The notes under the pieces are model-generated. The model ran no database searches. It was not told the origin of the DNA and saw only the letters and a list, made by a program, of their open reading frames with translations. The translations under genes and the position numbers were made by a program. From contig JAMPIV010008094.1 of assembly GCA_024509875.1 (NCBI GenBank), forward strand, positions 1 through 64,000: a stretch of 64,000 nt of DNA, read 5' to 3'. Source of the stretch: Oreohelix idahoensis (taxonomy: Eukaryota; Mollusca; Gastropoda; Stylommatophora; Oreohelicidae). Positions 10,778-23,214 of this stretch are shown piece after piece (the first letter of the stretch is position 1; the number at the start of each line of letters is the position of its first letter).

Positions 10778-13700
10778 TTGGAAATAAACCATTTAACCAA
10801 CATCATAACGATCATTCTACAAATTATCGGACTAATCCAAATTTTAAACTCTAGCAGAAACGACAATTATGGCAATTTTAATGACAAAAATCACAATCGA
10901 TCGCGCCGACGAGATAGATCGTCGAATAATACAGGTAGACATTCTAATGTTGCTTTTAATGATACACAGGCTAACATTGAACAGGGTAAAGTAGCTGAAA
11001 CTCACAATGCTATGTCTTGTTCTCTCGATTGTACCCAGGTGAAAGACTGCCCAGAATGCTCGACTCTTTTCCAGCCTAAGGCGATCACGACGCTGCGTTG
11101 CGGACATACCTTGCCTAGCCTGCCTGCAGTCTGTACAGCCACTGCTGCGTCAGTACACCAGGGACAGGGCTCTCTTAAGTTTCACAAGGGATTTGTAAAT
11201 AATATTTCATGCTCTCTCCTATTTGACTCAGGTTGTACAACAATCGGTGTCCGGACTTCGCTGATCGACCCAAGTTGTGCCACGGGCCGGGTTGTCAAAT
11301 GTGTAACATTTGGTGGCACTATTGAAACATTTCCCACTGCTATTATTGATCTTAACACACCTTTCTTTACAGGAAAGATCCAAGCATGTCTTCTGCCGAA
11401 TCCAATTTGTGATGTTATACTTGGTCGCATACATGGTATTAAAGAGTGTACACCTCAGCAAATAGCTGAATGGGAAGAGCGACATATTCAAACTGCAAAT
11501 GCAGTAGTGACTAGAGCGCAAGCTACTAATATGTCGCATGATACACCTATTGAACCTACAGTTCATACCACTTGTGATGATGATGCTCCTATTTCGCGGG
11601 AGTTGTTTGCAACATTGCAAAAGAATGATAATTCATTAAAAAAATTCTTTCAGTATGTTAACAAAAAGAATACAAGCAACAAACTTGCAAAATCTAGGCA
11701 TGACTTTATACTTAAAAATGGGATTTTGGTTAGAGTAATACGGGAAAAGGATTTATCCTTATGTTCTCAGATTCTTGTCCCATCCTGTATGAGATCTCGT
11801 ATATTACGACATGCTCATGACTCGCAATGTGCGGGCCATATGGGTTTTTCGTGTACCAAATCCAGAGTGCTTTCGGCATTCTACTGGCCAGGCGTCCATA
11901 GAGATGTTACTCTCTATTGTCGGTCCTGTTTGATATGTCAAGAAGTTAAGGTACGGGGTCCATTTCATGCGGCTCCTATTCAAGCTGCGGACATCCCGAT
12001 TAGACCATTTGATAAAATGGCCATTGACATTATTGGTCCAATGCTTCCATCTGCTAGAGGGCATACGCATATTCTTACGTGCATTGATATGTGCACTCGT
12101 TGGCCTGAGGCCATCCCTCTCAAGAACACTTCATCTGCCAGTGTAGCAGAGGCATTGATGTTAATCTTCTCACGCATTGGTTTTCCACGGAAAATCTTGT
12201 CGGATCATGGGGTTCAGTTCATTTCTGAATCCATGTCTCAAGTTATGAAGACATTAGGTATAGACAGATCTCTTAGTTCTATTTATCATCCAATGTCAAA
12301 TGGGTTAATTGAGCGTCTCAATAGGACACTCAAGCAGTTGTTGGGTAAGATGACTCAAGACCATCCCCAAGACTGGGATCGGGTCCTACCCGCTTGTCTC
12401 TTTGCGTATCGCGAGGTACAAAATCAAGCAACGGGGTTTTCTCCGTTCCAGCTTGTTTTTGGCATGCAACCACGCGGTCCGATGTCGTTAATCCACGACT
12501 TATTGGTGGATGAGAATATTGAAGAGGAAACTCAATCCTCTTATGAGTATGTGATCTCTCTTAGAAAGAAAATCATAGATGCTTGTAGACTAGCTACTGC
12601 ATCATCCGAACATGCCAAAGAAAAAGCTCGTCTATCTGCAAACAAATATAGACGTCTTCGCCAGCTCATACCTGGTGATGAAGCTTTTGTATTACTCCCT
12701 GCGCATAACAATCGTCTTTTAATTACCTGGAGAGGTCCTTTCAGGATCATCTCAAGAATATCCGATGTCGACTACATCGTTGATGTTAATGGCAAACATA
12801 AAACCTTCCACATTAACATGTTGAAGGAGTATTACTCACGTCCTGATTATCTACAATCGGTGTTCCAAGCAACTGACGATCCTACACCACCTATTCAACA
12901 CTATTCTAGTTTGTCAGTCATCCAAGAAGAGGAATCTTCTTTCGATGATGTACAACTACCAATACCAGTTGTACCACTCCATTCCACTGAGAAATGGAAT
13001 GATGTTACTATCTCATCTACTCTTACTGATGATCAACGTCAGCAAGTCTCTAAAATTCTACACACGTATGAGGATGTCCTCACTGACATCCCAGGTCATA
13101 CGTCAGTCATCCAACATGACATTATTCTGACTGACGATACACCGATTCGAGTTCGCCCATATCCTATTTCTTTACACTTTCGTGATAAGGTTGATAAGGA
13201 ATTGGATGATATGCTCCAATTAAATATAATTGAACCATCTTCATCACCATATTCTTCTTCTATGGTAATCATTAGGAAGAAAGACAACAATATACGTCTT
13301 TGCGTAGATTACAGGAAGTTAAACAAAGTTACAAAATTCGATGCGGAACCATTACCTCTTTTAGACGATTTATTAGAGAAATTATCTCATGCTACATTCT
13401 TTTCGAAATTTGACCTTTCAAAGGGTTATTGGCAAGTGCCACTCACTACGAAAGCAAAGCCATTCACCGCTTTCTCGACACCACGGGGTCTTTTTTCAAT
13501 GGAATTTTATGCCTTTCGGGTTAATGAATGCGCCAGCTACCTTTGTACGCATGATGCGCCGCATATTGTCTCATCGTCCCGATGTCATTACTTATATAGA
13601 TGACATCTGTCTTTTTAGTGACTCTTGGGATGAACATATTCAGGGTTTAAAATCTTTACTTTCTACCTTACAGGATTATAACTTAACAGCGAAACCTTCA

Positions 13701-14456
13701 AAGGCTTTTGTCGGTTTTCATGACATCTCATTTCTTGGTCACCGTATAGGTCGCGGTTTAATGTATACAGAGACAGTAACGTCTCTAAAATTTTAAACAT
13801 CTCAGCACCTAAGACAAAAAAACAAGTGAGGTCACTCTTAGGACTAATACAGTTCTATTCTAAATTCATCCCTCATTTGTCTACTATAACTGCACCTCTT
13901 TCGTCTTTACTGAAGAAGGGCACACCTAATGTAATAAAGTGGTCGCAGGATCACCAAACGGCGTTAGACTATATAAAACAAATTTTTTCAAATAAGCCTT
14001 TTTTAAGGTTGCCTAACAAAGACCTCACCTTTGTTCTTCGCAGTGATGCTTCTTCCTATGCTATTGCGGCAGTTTTGATGCAGGAATACGGAGGCACCTT
14101 ATTTCCTGTTATGTACGTATCCAGAAAGCTTACAACGAGCGAGATAAATTACTCCGTTCTAGACAAAGAGCTCCTTGCTCTTGTCTGGGCAATCACAAAA
14201 CTGGATCGTTATCTCCTCGGATCACACTTTGTGGTGGAGTCTGACCAGAAAGCTCTTTACCGCATTGGAATACAGGGAAGTCAAGTCATCAAAGTCAGCG
14301 CGTTACGCTATAGCTCTTCAACCGTTCCATTTTGAGATACGAGCTATTCCTGGAGTGCAGAATGTATTTGCAGACTGTCTTTCAAGATGCCCTAGTGAAC
14401 TTGGTGAAACTAAACTACTTTTAGATGGAGAAACGTCCTCACCGAAACATGAATAA
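10778..14456 (+). pseudogene. pol: pol of the Gmr1-type element: PR-IN-RT-RNase H
   Basis: Pol supplies protease, integrase, reverse transcriptase and RNase H. The first frame (10778-13603) has the protease active site LLFDSGC near residue 150. The integrase HHCC finger follows at residues 347-387 (HDSQCAGH, then CLIC), and the DDE core at D417, D476 and E512 has the exact D-35-E spacing. Next is a GPF module (WRGPFRI, about 651-672), and only then RT, with LCVDYRKLNK and FDLSKGYW (D879). One extra T in the run at 13505-13508 shifts the frame into LMNAPATF and the catalytic YIDD at 13593-13604. Further shifts near 13755 and 14265 separate the RNase H parts (RSDASSYAIAAV, DKELLALVWAI). The end is near DCLSRCP. 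Integrase upstream of RT is explicit here. Confidence 0.9.
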
Positions 14457-15436
14457 CTTTGTACAGTGTCATTAATTGTACATCTGTGAAGACTATGTAT
14501 AGTTTTGCAGTATTCGTATAAATATAACTTTCAGAACATACTTACATATGGATTATAACATTATTTCTTGTGAAGTAACGTTTTGTTAGAACGGGAACAG
14601 TGATATTAAAGTAACATTTTTTTTTAGTATGGAAACATTGGAAAAAAAGCAAAATAGACATTCGTTAGTGTTATGGAACATATTACACTACATATCGTGT
14701 TCGTAAACTTATTTCGTGCATGGAACATTAGGAACATATTCTTGTTGACTCTAAATAGTTTCTGAACGAATATTCACAATGACTGAAATTAGAATTTACT
14801 TAGAATAAATTACTAGTTATTTATTTATGTGTAATTAAGTACTAGAATTAGATTAATTCAATTTAATCAATTTGATTGTTTATAAATCACACATCTACTA
14901 ACTTTATTAGTGTCTCGCAATACGTGTAGTCACGTATCCCACTACATGATATTTTACTTTTAGATAAAATAGTCAAACTTACTAGTGCTAGATAACAGTA
15001 AGGTGCGTTGCTTCTTAAAGTGTTTAATTTTGCATTGCTTCATTTTTTTGCACATTGTATTTCAAAATTTTTGTTTCACTGATTCTTTTTATCATTGATT
15101 ATCATCAGTGTTGCTGTTCATTTTCATTTTTGAAATCATATGTTTCGATTTTCTTTTGAAAAACTTAGTTGAATTTTATTATCATCTTTTTTGTTGATTT
15201 TTCATTTTCATTTTCATTTTTTCAACTTCTTTTTACTTCGTATATTACCACATCGTTCCAAAGTAGGTCGATGGTGGATGTGTGCTTTAATGCATACTAT
15301 CATTTAGTTATATTGATTTATTTTAAATTTTCTCTTCTTAATATGATAATTTTATGCATGTCATAAATCTTGTTGTAGTTTTGACTCACCTCTCTCGAGT
15401 AATTAGTTCGAAAAAAATTAATAGAATTAATTTTTT
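14457..15436 (+). other. 3' untranslated region of the Gmr1-type element
   Basis: About 1 kb of AT-rich DNA lies between the pol stop and the polypurine tract. No env-like frame, signal peptide or membrane segment pattern is convincing; the T-rich frame at 15169-15366 is low complexity. Confidence 0.6.
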
Positions 15437-15457
15437 AAGGGGAGGTAATAAGGGAGC
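15437..15457 (+). promoter_or_regulatory. Polypurine tract for plus-strand priming
   Basis: A purine-rich run (AAGGGGAGGTAATAAGGGAG) ends directly against the 3' LTR at 15458. This is where LTR elements prime second-strand synthesis. Its place and composition support the plus-strand orientation of the element. Confidence 0.8.
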
Positions 15458-16523
15458 TGTTACGTACATTTATTACCTAAGGGGGTAGTCGTCGGTCCTA
15501 CCAAATGTACGCACCAGTCTTGAGATAGTTATATTATTTGTGCGTTCGATTGATTCACGCACTGACGTGCACAAAGCAGTGAGTGTTGCTTTGGACGCAC
15601 GTGTAACCTAGTTGAGTAGTTTGTGACGTCAGGTTTTGAAGTGGAAACATGGAACTGGCTTGTGTCCATGATTGTAATTTTATATCGTGTATCCAATGGC
15701 ATGTTGAAGGAAGCCATTTATTATTGTGATTTGTATTGGTCTTCAGGTCGAAGCCAATCGCAGTTATGTCACGTAAGTTATCGCCCACTTCTTATTTTAA
15801 TGCTGCATAAAAAGGCCGCTCTACTACTAATCTAGCGGGAATTTTATCATTCCTAGAATGGATCTTCAGAGTCGCTTGCCTTTAAGATTTGGATCGTAGA
15901 CGGAGAATTCCTACGAGTAGAAGAAGTTATATTGTTTACCTTATGCACATGTTTTTAAATGCCGTACATGCTTCAATGCCAAAGTCGTGGCATGGATGTA
16001 AAGAGAGGTTAGCCAACTGAAAGCCTTTAACTGATAGGATTATCGTATATGACTTTGTGTGAAATTATATGATGTACAACGCTATGTAGGATGAACGTCT
16101 GGGAATTTTAACAAATGTAATATGGAAGATTTCATCCCAGAGTATGTATACGTTACCATGATAGACGTCCTTGAAAGAAGGTCAACGGTCGTGACTGAGA
16201 AGGATATTATACGGTAACAGTTTTGTAATCCTTAGTCTATGGACAGAGGTCTTTACTAGAAGAGGAATCTTCAGGAACTTTAGCAGCAATAATTAATATG
16301 TTGTCGTGTGATCTTTGCGCCTGTGACGATGTCCGTCTTGTCCACTTCGTGTCCTGGTGAATAAAATCTATGTAAAGTTACCAACGACTTGTGTGCTGCC
16401 AAGACTTGACCAGTTCACCTAATTCAAGATACTTGTTGGTTTTCGTTTGAAAAAAAACATTGTTGACATTTATTCCGTTGTAACCATTCGCGTTTCAATT
16501 CATCACTATGAAACGACACCAAC

Positions 16524-16524
<1 letters not shown>
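15458..16524 (+). repeat. 3' LTR of the Gmr1-type element
   Basis: This 1067-bp copy of the 5' LTR has the TATA-like motif at 15806-15815 and AATAAA at 16360-16365. The few differences from the 5' LTR include single-base length changes in G, A and T runs. Confidence 0.95.
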
Positions 16525-16585
<61 letters not shown>

Positions 16586-16594
16586 TATATATAT

Positions 16595-16656
<62 letters not shown>
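16525..16656. repeat. (AT)n microsatellite, right flank of the LTR element
   Basis: Imperfect AT run that continues the microsatellite into which the 9.2 kb element inserted. Confidence 0.95.
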
Positions 16657-16658
<2 letters not shown>

Positions 16659-19004
16659 TAAATTTATTTTGAGAGAAAGAGTCTTAGAAATAGTAGTCCG
16701 GTTTAGAGTGTAGAATGATGGTGAAAAGCTCAGTGATAGAAATGTAGAGAGTAAATAGTTGCTTCACAGAGTGCTGGAGGAGAGTAAAGACAGACTTATT
16801 TACGACAAATCGTTTCTCTCAATCTAATCTTCAGGCTCATACTGGTCAAACAATTATTTGCCAGTTTCCAGACACACACTTGCTCTCACACTGATTTGGT
16901 GCTTCAAACACACAGACGACGTGGATACAACTATCTTAAACAAATAGGGGAAATTTTGGGCTTTGGGTAGTCCAACACAATAACGATTAAGTTTATGTTG
17001 TTTATTAAAGTTAAAAAGACAATCACTACAATAATCATGTGTTTACAGCAAGAATTGTCAAAATTACAGAAAAATGCAAATAACAAGGTAGGGAGGGGGT
17101 GAAGAAGATTGGTATCGACTAAGCCCGTCCCGCTTATTAGACAAAGATAAACCCAGTCCAAAGATAGATAGTTATCAGGAACGTAGGTAAGTTAACCTAA
17201 CAGTGAAGTTAATTACTCTGAAAGAGGTGTTTCAAAATTAGGTATAGTTGGTAGAAAAAAAATCCTGTTCTTCCCAATTGTTCTTCCCTTTACTAAGCAA
17301 AAGAAAAGGAAGGGGGGGGGGTTTAAAACAGAGTTTATCAAAAACTATCCCACTTAAAGGAACAATGCCGGGGATACAGAAAATGTATTACCCGGTAAGC
17401 AAGTTAACAAATGGGTTACAAAAAAAGATTAAGTTTCCTGTCATTCATACACGCGCTAGTAAAGGCCTTCACTCATCTTGCTCTCACTTACCGATTGTGA
17501 AAAAATCTGGCACTCCATAGAATAACACAACAGCAGTTACACCTCAAACTAAATGTATGAGTGTTAGTTCAAGTTCCAGCCCCAGATTAGCGGGTAGGCG
17601 GTCAGCACATAAAAAGGATCCCGTAATCGCTAGAAAATGAATCTGTATTTGTGTCTCTTTTCTTAATAACAGTTTCTATGGGAGGGCACGGTCTCTGATA
17701 CCGGGGTGAGGATGGTTTGGTCTATTTGACTTTGCCGCTGATAATAAAAATTCTTACGCGAGCTGATACACTTTATCCGTGAGGTACGGTTTAAGTCCAG
17801 GGAGAAAACTAGTCACATCACTGTTCAGGTAAATATGTATTCTCTCTCTGTGTCAGTAAATTAACAAAAGCTCGGGGCAGTGTTCTTCTTCCCGTTACAA
17901 CTTAGTTTGCTTGATGGTGTGTTAAATTTGTCGTTGGGTGTGCTTTCTTTGCTATAAGTTAGATAGCGGAATTCCAAACATAGAATCGCCTCAAAGATTA
18001 AAAATTTACACAGTCTCAACAAGTTCTGAGTCAAGGAGACTCTACACACTGTTTATGCTTTGCTTTGCTTAGATTGATTTGCTGGGTTGCAAAAGGGATC
18101 TCTCGTTTTGCACAGAAATAGAATTCACTGCAAATATGTATAAAAATCCATGGGATAATCTAGCAGGATTTCAAATATAGCTAGTGCTTCTGTAAAGGTC
18201 TGGCCAACGAGTGATGAAGTGTATTTCTACGTGGTCTGTATATATCTAACTTAATTGTAAGATGAGTGGGACATGAGAATTTCTGACACCTTTTTAGATC
18301 TCAGGACACTTTTGGGGTTCTGACCGCCAGACTAAAGAGAGATGCCGCCCCTGGTCTTCGTATCTCCGCTCGCTGCTGCGATCGGGTCTGTGTTCGACAC
18401 CGAGATGCGAAATACCTGCAGGAACTTGCGTCGCTCGTTTCAGGGACCACTACTGTCTTTGATCGTGGCGCTAGTCTTTCCTGAAATCCCCCAGTCTGTG
18501 TCTTTGATCGTGGTCGCTGCTATCTGTTTGATCCTGGCGCCGCCCCCTCTGGGCTAAGTTAATGAAAATACTGCATATGATTGCTCAAGAGATGACCATG
18601 GGCGTGATTTAATCTCTCCTTAAATCAATGCGATGACCAGAATGAACGGTAGATAAACTGTCCACATATCAATCAGCAAAGGTGTTGCCAATCTGAGTGG
18701 AAAGGTTGCATAGTTAATGAGTCCAGGTGAAAAGAAAAATCCCGTTTGACGAAAGGTTACAATATTTCGGGGGCACTGATGTTATCCAAGGGGTCGTTAC
18801 GAAGAATAGTATCATATCATTCAGGGTCGGCTGCGTTCGTCTGTCACTATATATATATATCCTCTCCGTCATCTAATTAATTTAAAAGGCACACGTGTCT
18901 TAGCCTATCTTATCGCGCTTCGCTCAACTGGTACGGGATGGGTTTTAGGTATGCGCCTTTCCCCTCCCGCCCGGTGAAACACTCAGCGCACAATTTCCGT
19001 GTTT
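16657..19004. other. Unrecognised 2.3 kb between microsatellites
   Basis: No domain, TIR, LTR pair or tRNA-like box could be established. Near 18300-18340 the text GGACACTTTTGGGGTTCTG resembles an LTR end followed by a primer site, and 18430-18550 contains a repeated TTTGATCGTGG motif, but no partner LTR was found. The hydrophobic frame at 18342-18557 overlaps this repeat and is probably not a gene. Confidence 0.35.
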
Positions 19005-19062
19005 ACATATATATATATATATCAGTAAAACCACGCGCAATTTCGCCCGAAAGCGCCATACC

Positions 19063-19122
<60 letters not shown>

Positions 19123-19178
19123 CATATATATATAATATATATATTATATATATATAATATATATATATATATTATATA

Positions 19179-19256
<78 letters not shown>

Positions 19257-19260
19257 ATAT
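19005..19260. repeat. (AT)n microsatellite
   Basis: A short AT run at about 19008-19021 is followed, after about 40 bp, by a long AT run with occasional TTA/TAA interruptions up to 19260. Confidence 0.95.
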
Positions 19261-19517
19261 AGACAATATCAGGAGACCCAATAGCAGAGACATTTATCTC
19301 ATTTCAGTTTCTGGTATAAGTTGCAAGCAGTCGACGCTAGACACTAACATCAGACGGGTCTTGAAGACGCTTGACAACCTATGTAATTATCTCAGCCGTG
19401 TTGCAGGAGATGTGTTACAGCTACCAGACTTGACTATTGTAGAGACGTACAGTCCAAGGCACTTGTGGGTATCATCAGCGGCTGAAGCAGACGCCAACCG
19501 ACATCACACTGGAAGCT
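19261..19517 (+). other. Possible C-terminal coding exon, product unknown
   Basis: An open frame without an ATG runs about 85 codons from the edge of the microsatellite to a TAA near 19517. It reads like protein, with segments such as RRVLKTLDNLCNYLSRV and LPDLTIVETYSPRHLW. A possible 3' splice site (TTATCTCATTTCAG) lies at about 19293-19307 in the same frame. AT-rich DNA with AATAAA motifs (near 19617) follows the stop, as in a 3' UTR. I recognise no family; it could be the end of a host gene or of a transposon protein, or chance. Confidence 0.3.
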
Positions 19518-19899
19518 AAGTAGCTTATCAGTGCAACCAAAGAACCTTTCCAAAATTTTCATAAGCTCCACCACAATTTAAATCATCCAAAGATGATAAA
19601 TATCATCAATTTATTTTAATAAACAACTTTATTTATTTTACATTGTTAAAGTATAAGTGATTATTAGACCTGTTTATCTGTACTATAAGGCTATAGTTGG
19701 ATTAACTCTCTATTGAGTGAAGTGTATGTCTGCATCTGTATGACTCATATTGTTGGAAATACATAACCAGATAGAGCTATTAGATTAATATTTTCTGAAT
19801 CACCGTCTGCTGGGGGCTCAGAAATACGAGCACAAATATATTTCCCCAAAGAAGGAAATAAAAATACGTAAATAGGAAACGAAACAAAACACAAACAAC

Positions 19900-20350
19900 A
19901 AAAAGGACACTTAAAAATAAAGACAAATAACTTTCATTTTATTGCATAAAATTCTATTTCACATTAACATTACAACTCAGCGAAAGACATAGTTTGTTCA
20001 CAGCATGATTTTACAGCAGGCAGTAAATCTCAGGGAGCCGCGGTAGCATGGTGGTTAGTGTACATACTTCCTAGCGCAGTGGTCTATGGTTCGATCCCCA
20101 GATGAGGTGGGAATATTTTTAGGCTACAAACGGCTCCTGGGTCGACCCAGCCCCAAATGGGTACAGAGCAACTTCTGGGAAGGTTAAGGCGGCCGGCGTG
20201 ATGCCGACCACATCACCCTTAGTGTGCCGACGGTCAAGATAATATGGGCCTAACACCATATTCCCAATATGCCTCAATGGGCGTGTAACGGGTTCCTTTA
20301 CCTTTTTCTTGTAAATTCAGTTTATTGGCTATTTTAAATGTTATTTTGTT
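19900..20350 (+). repeat. Repeat R1 copy split by a SINE
   Basis: The segment 19930-20032 plus 20311-20350 resembles 25850-26000: both have a TATTTCACATTAACATTA-like part, GACTCAGCG or AACTCAGCG, TTTGTTCA, CATGATTT and then TTTATTGGC. In this copy a SINE interrupts it, and the 36-bp minisatellite seen in the other copies has not expanded. Confidence 0.6.
20033..20310 (+). mobile_element. tRNA-derived SINE, family S1 (diverged copy)
   Basis: The head begins GGGAGCCGCGG with an A-box-like TAGCATGGTGGTTAG and a B box GGTTCGATCCC about 45 bp later, the internal RNA polymerase III promoter of a tRNA. The body shares CGGCTCCTGGGTCGACCCAG with the S1 copies at 28.0 and 40.2 kb. Imperfect flanking repeats (gtaaatctcag and gtaaattcag) look like a target-site duplication. 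Confidence 0.75.
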
Positions 20351-20469
20351 TTATTTTGTTTCTAAGAATTTATTTAAAAAAAACCAAAAAGAAACAAACA
20401 AAAAAAAAAACGTATTTGTCAAATGGCAGGTATTGCGCATTGTTTTGACGGTTCTTAAACCGGAAAGGA

Positions 20470-20705
20470 GGCATCACAAAAGATTTGGCTACCCTAAGAG
20501 CTGCAGCTTGGAGCCTTTTTCATGCCTTAAATCGAGGACTCCTCAACAAAAGAGAAGTTGGCAAGAAGACAAAGATGGCTGTATACCGCTCCACCTATGT
20601 CCCAGTCTTGACGTATGGATGCGAGTCAGGGGCAATGACTACAACCTACAAACTGTCGCCTCAGTACTGCTTTATTTCATATCCACTTCCGCTTGTTTTG
20701 AGAAA
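20470..20705 (+). pseudogene. LINE reverse-transcriptase C-terminal fragment
   Basis: The translation includes LATLRAAAWSLF, NKREVGKKTKMAVYRS and PVLTYGCES, typical of the thumb and post-RT region of RTE-like LINEs. The same family recurs at 21.4-23.1 kb and 36.7 kb. It is cut at both ends. Confidence 0.7.
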
Positions 20706-21430
20706 AACGCATTAAAAATTTTTGGGTTATTAGTTGATAATGTGACAGCACCATTTTCGTCATTTTCGCCTTCGTGCTGCGGAATTTTCCTCAGCGCCAT
20801 CTTGTCATCGCCATTTTGTCTGTCATTCTCTACCTTTTTACCACAACATAGCGATTTAGCAGCCATTTTAGCGTTACTCAGTCAGGCTCTAAAAATAGAA
20901 CATTAGTCATGCCCGCTGACAGAGCAGCAGCCAATTAGAGAAGAGCAGCGCTAAGACTGACCGCACCTGAGTTTGGCCGGTTGAAATCCTCTTTGATTTC
21001 CACGCTAGACGCAGAGAGAAGAAGTCGCCAAACCAGAGTTGAAATCTGAAGATGCCTAGGACTTAACGTCCACGAACACTGTCCGGTGTTCGGTAGAATT
21101 AAATGTCGTTCTACATAAAGCTTTATGTTGCTTGAATTACTAAGTCTGTGCACTGAGAGGGTTGCAAACAACCAATAATTGCAACCCCTGTCAAACGATC
21201 CTTAATTAAATTTTCTTAGTGCATGGGTCTTGTGTGTGAGGTAGCCACTTCGATATAAGTTCGCTTCAACCCCCTAGCCCCTGTTACAACAAGATGAATA
21301 TATCACATTAACATGAAATTTTCCATGATGATCCAAGCTGTTAGGTGTACGATATTGTGTAGGATGATAGATTAAACTATATAATGTCGATTTATGACCT
21401 CAGGTCAATTTTGGTTAAAAAACGGAGATG
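20706..21430. other. Unrecognised DNA between two LINE fragments
   Basis: The region holds repeated ATTTTGTC or ATTTTCGTC-like words near 20750-20830 but no domain or terminal repeat I can pair. Because the same LINE family stands on both sides, it may be an insertion into one LINE copy. Confidence 0.35.
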
Positions 21431-21566
21431 GAATAAAGCAGTAATAAGCCGACGAAAAGCCAGATCCAAACCTCAGAAAAGAGGTATCTGAGGAAGGTGG
21501 TTGAAGTAACAAGAAGAGTCATGCAACAAGAAGAGAAATGTAACAAGAAGAGACATGCAACAAGAA

Positions 21567-22790
21567 TAGGGTTCCCATTCGTCCCGTTTTTCCCGGGACA
21601 GTCCCGTTTTTTAATAAACTGTCCTGGTGTCCCGAATTTATTCCAAATGTCCCGCTTTTTAAGGGTCCTTCCTAAAAAAAAAATCTTTGGGTAACAGATT
21701 TTATTCCGTGTTTTAGTAGTGTTACTTTATCAATTTCCGGTTACAGTGGACCCTCGGTTTGAATCTCGAACAAAAATTCGAAAGTCGACCAAAACAGTGT
21801 TCAGTGAGCATCTACCAAATGATTTAACTACAGGAAGGCAGAAAAGTTTCTTACTACTACTGTGAGAAATCCGTTGCAAGAATTAGAAAAAGAAGGACAC
21901 ATAACAGTTGAAAAGTTTCAAAGCTATGCAGTAGATTTCTATGACACCTGCATTGAATATATTCAGGAGTGGTGTACACCATTTCTTACGCCTCTTCAGT
22001 CTATGGATTGGATCAATTTGAAGGGAAAGGAGTCTGTGACTTGGAATAACATCCAAGAAAGCTACATATTCACGAAGACAGTGTCACCAAATTTTACTGT
22101 GAATGAAGAGGACTTATTTGATGAGTTTGCATGTGTGAAAAAATATTGTGAAAGCAAATTTGATGTGTGGAGTGAACTGAAGGATCAAAGTGTCAGTGAA
22201 AAATGGTGTGAGATGTTCGCTCATTTTACAAAGCAGGATATAAATGCTGAGAACCTGAAATGCCTAGTTAGTTTTTGTTTGGCACTGCCAGGATCCAATG
22301 CAGCTGTTGAACGTGTTTTTTCATTAATAAATGCGCTTTGGACAGACGAAAAAAAAAAACAGACTTAAAATTGAGACAGTGAAAGCTTTAACCATTATAA
22401 AGACCAATTTTAAGGATTTCTCTTGTGCTGAGTTCTATGTCCAAATATCAGAAGAAAAAAAAACTTCTTGAACAGGCCCATAAATCTGATAAACATTCTG
22501 ATGAATCTGAAATATAAACTTTACTATTGTGTATTTTTTAAAGGTGCGGTTTTTCTAATTAAGTATGTTTGTAATTTAGAATTCTTTTTTAAAGTGGAAG
22601 TTGTGTTAGTTAATGTGTGTATTTTTATACCAGTATCTTATTTTAAGTGCAACATATAATATATAATAGATTTATTTGTGCTTTACCTTAATTTTTAACA
22701 TGTCCCGTTTTTTTACAAAATGTCCCGGGTTTTTTAGGTAAAAATTTGAAAATGTCCCGGTTTTTGAACAAAACATTATGGGAACCCTAA
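21567..22790 (+). mobile_element. hAT DNA transposon with 8-bp target duplication
   Basis: A 1.22 kb element bounded by inverted ends TAGGGTTCCCAT and ATGGGAACCCTA. An exact 8-bp direct repeat AACAAGAA flanks it (21559-21566 and just after 22790). TGTCCCG-type words are repeated several times inside each end, as subterminal transposase-binding sites often are. The interior encodes the C-terminal part of a hAT transposase, so this is an internally reduced copy. It sits inside a LINE fragment and is younger than it. Confidence 0.9.
21862..22517 (+). pseudogene. hAT transposase, C-terminal part
   Basis: The C-terminal hAT dimerisation region is clear: ALPGSNAAVERVFSLINALW, then in another frame NRLKIETVKALTIIKTNF with a SCAEFY tail. 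A run of nine to ten A near 22350 causes the shift between the two parts. The GTG at 21862 is only the first convenient start. The N-terminal zinc finger and the first catalytic aspartates are absent, so the protein would be inactive for cutting; such copies depend on a complete relative. Confidence 0.85.
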
Positions 22791-23214
22791 ACAAGAAGAG
22801 AAATGTAACAAGAAGAGACATGGTCCGCAACCAGACGATACGTCATGGCCTAAAAACCCAATCCCTGCAGACCCAAGTAGAACAGTCCCAACTAAGATGG
22901 TTTGGCCATGTCTGCAGAATGGGAGAAGATCGGCTACCATGACAAGTATGGGAAACTAAGAGCCAGGGATCCAGACCTCCAGGACGACCCACAGTCCGCT
23001 GGGAGGACAACATTAGACAATCTCTGAAGGACCAAGACTAGAATGGGACCAGGCCAGGAGGAAGGCAGCCGATAGGATAGTATGGCGCTCTCTCTTCCAA
23101 ACATCTACACCTCTTGGCAGAAGAAGAACGACTAAGTAAGTAAGTTTTGACAGTTCTTTCAGGTAAATCCAGTGGATACAAGTGACGGTATAAAAAATTA
23201 AAAATAGGAAGCGC

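Larger units (their letters stand above)
21431..23135 (+). pseudogene. LINE 3' end interrupted by a hAT transposon
   Basis: The left part (21431-21558) and right part (22799-23135) together match the C-terminal region of the LINE at 36.7 kb: AGATCCAAACCTCAGAAA and GAGGTATCTGAGGAAGG on the left, then RNQTIRHGLKTQ, QVEQSQLRWFGHVCRMG and a zone ending near GCGCTCTCTC on the right. The right end has the tail GAACGACTAAGTAAGTAAG. A hAT element with its 8-bp duplication lies between. The local AACAAGAAGAG motif is repeated around the insertion point. Confidence 0.8.
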
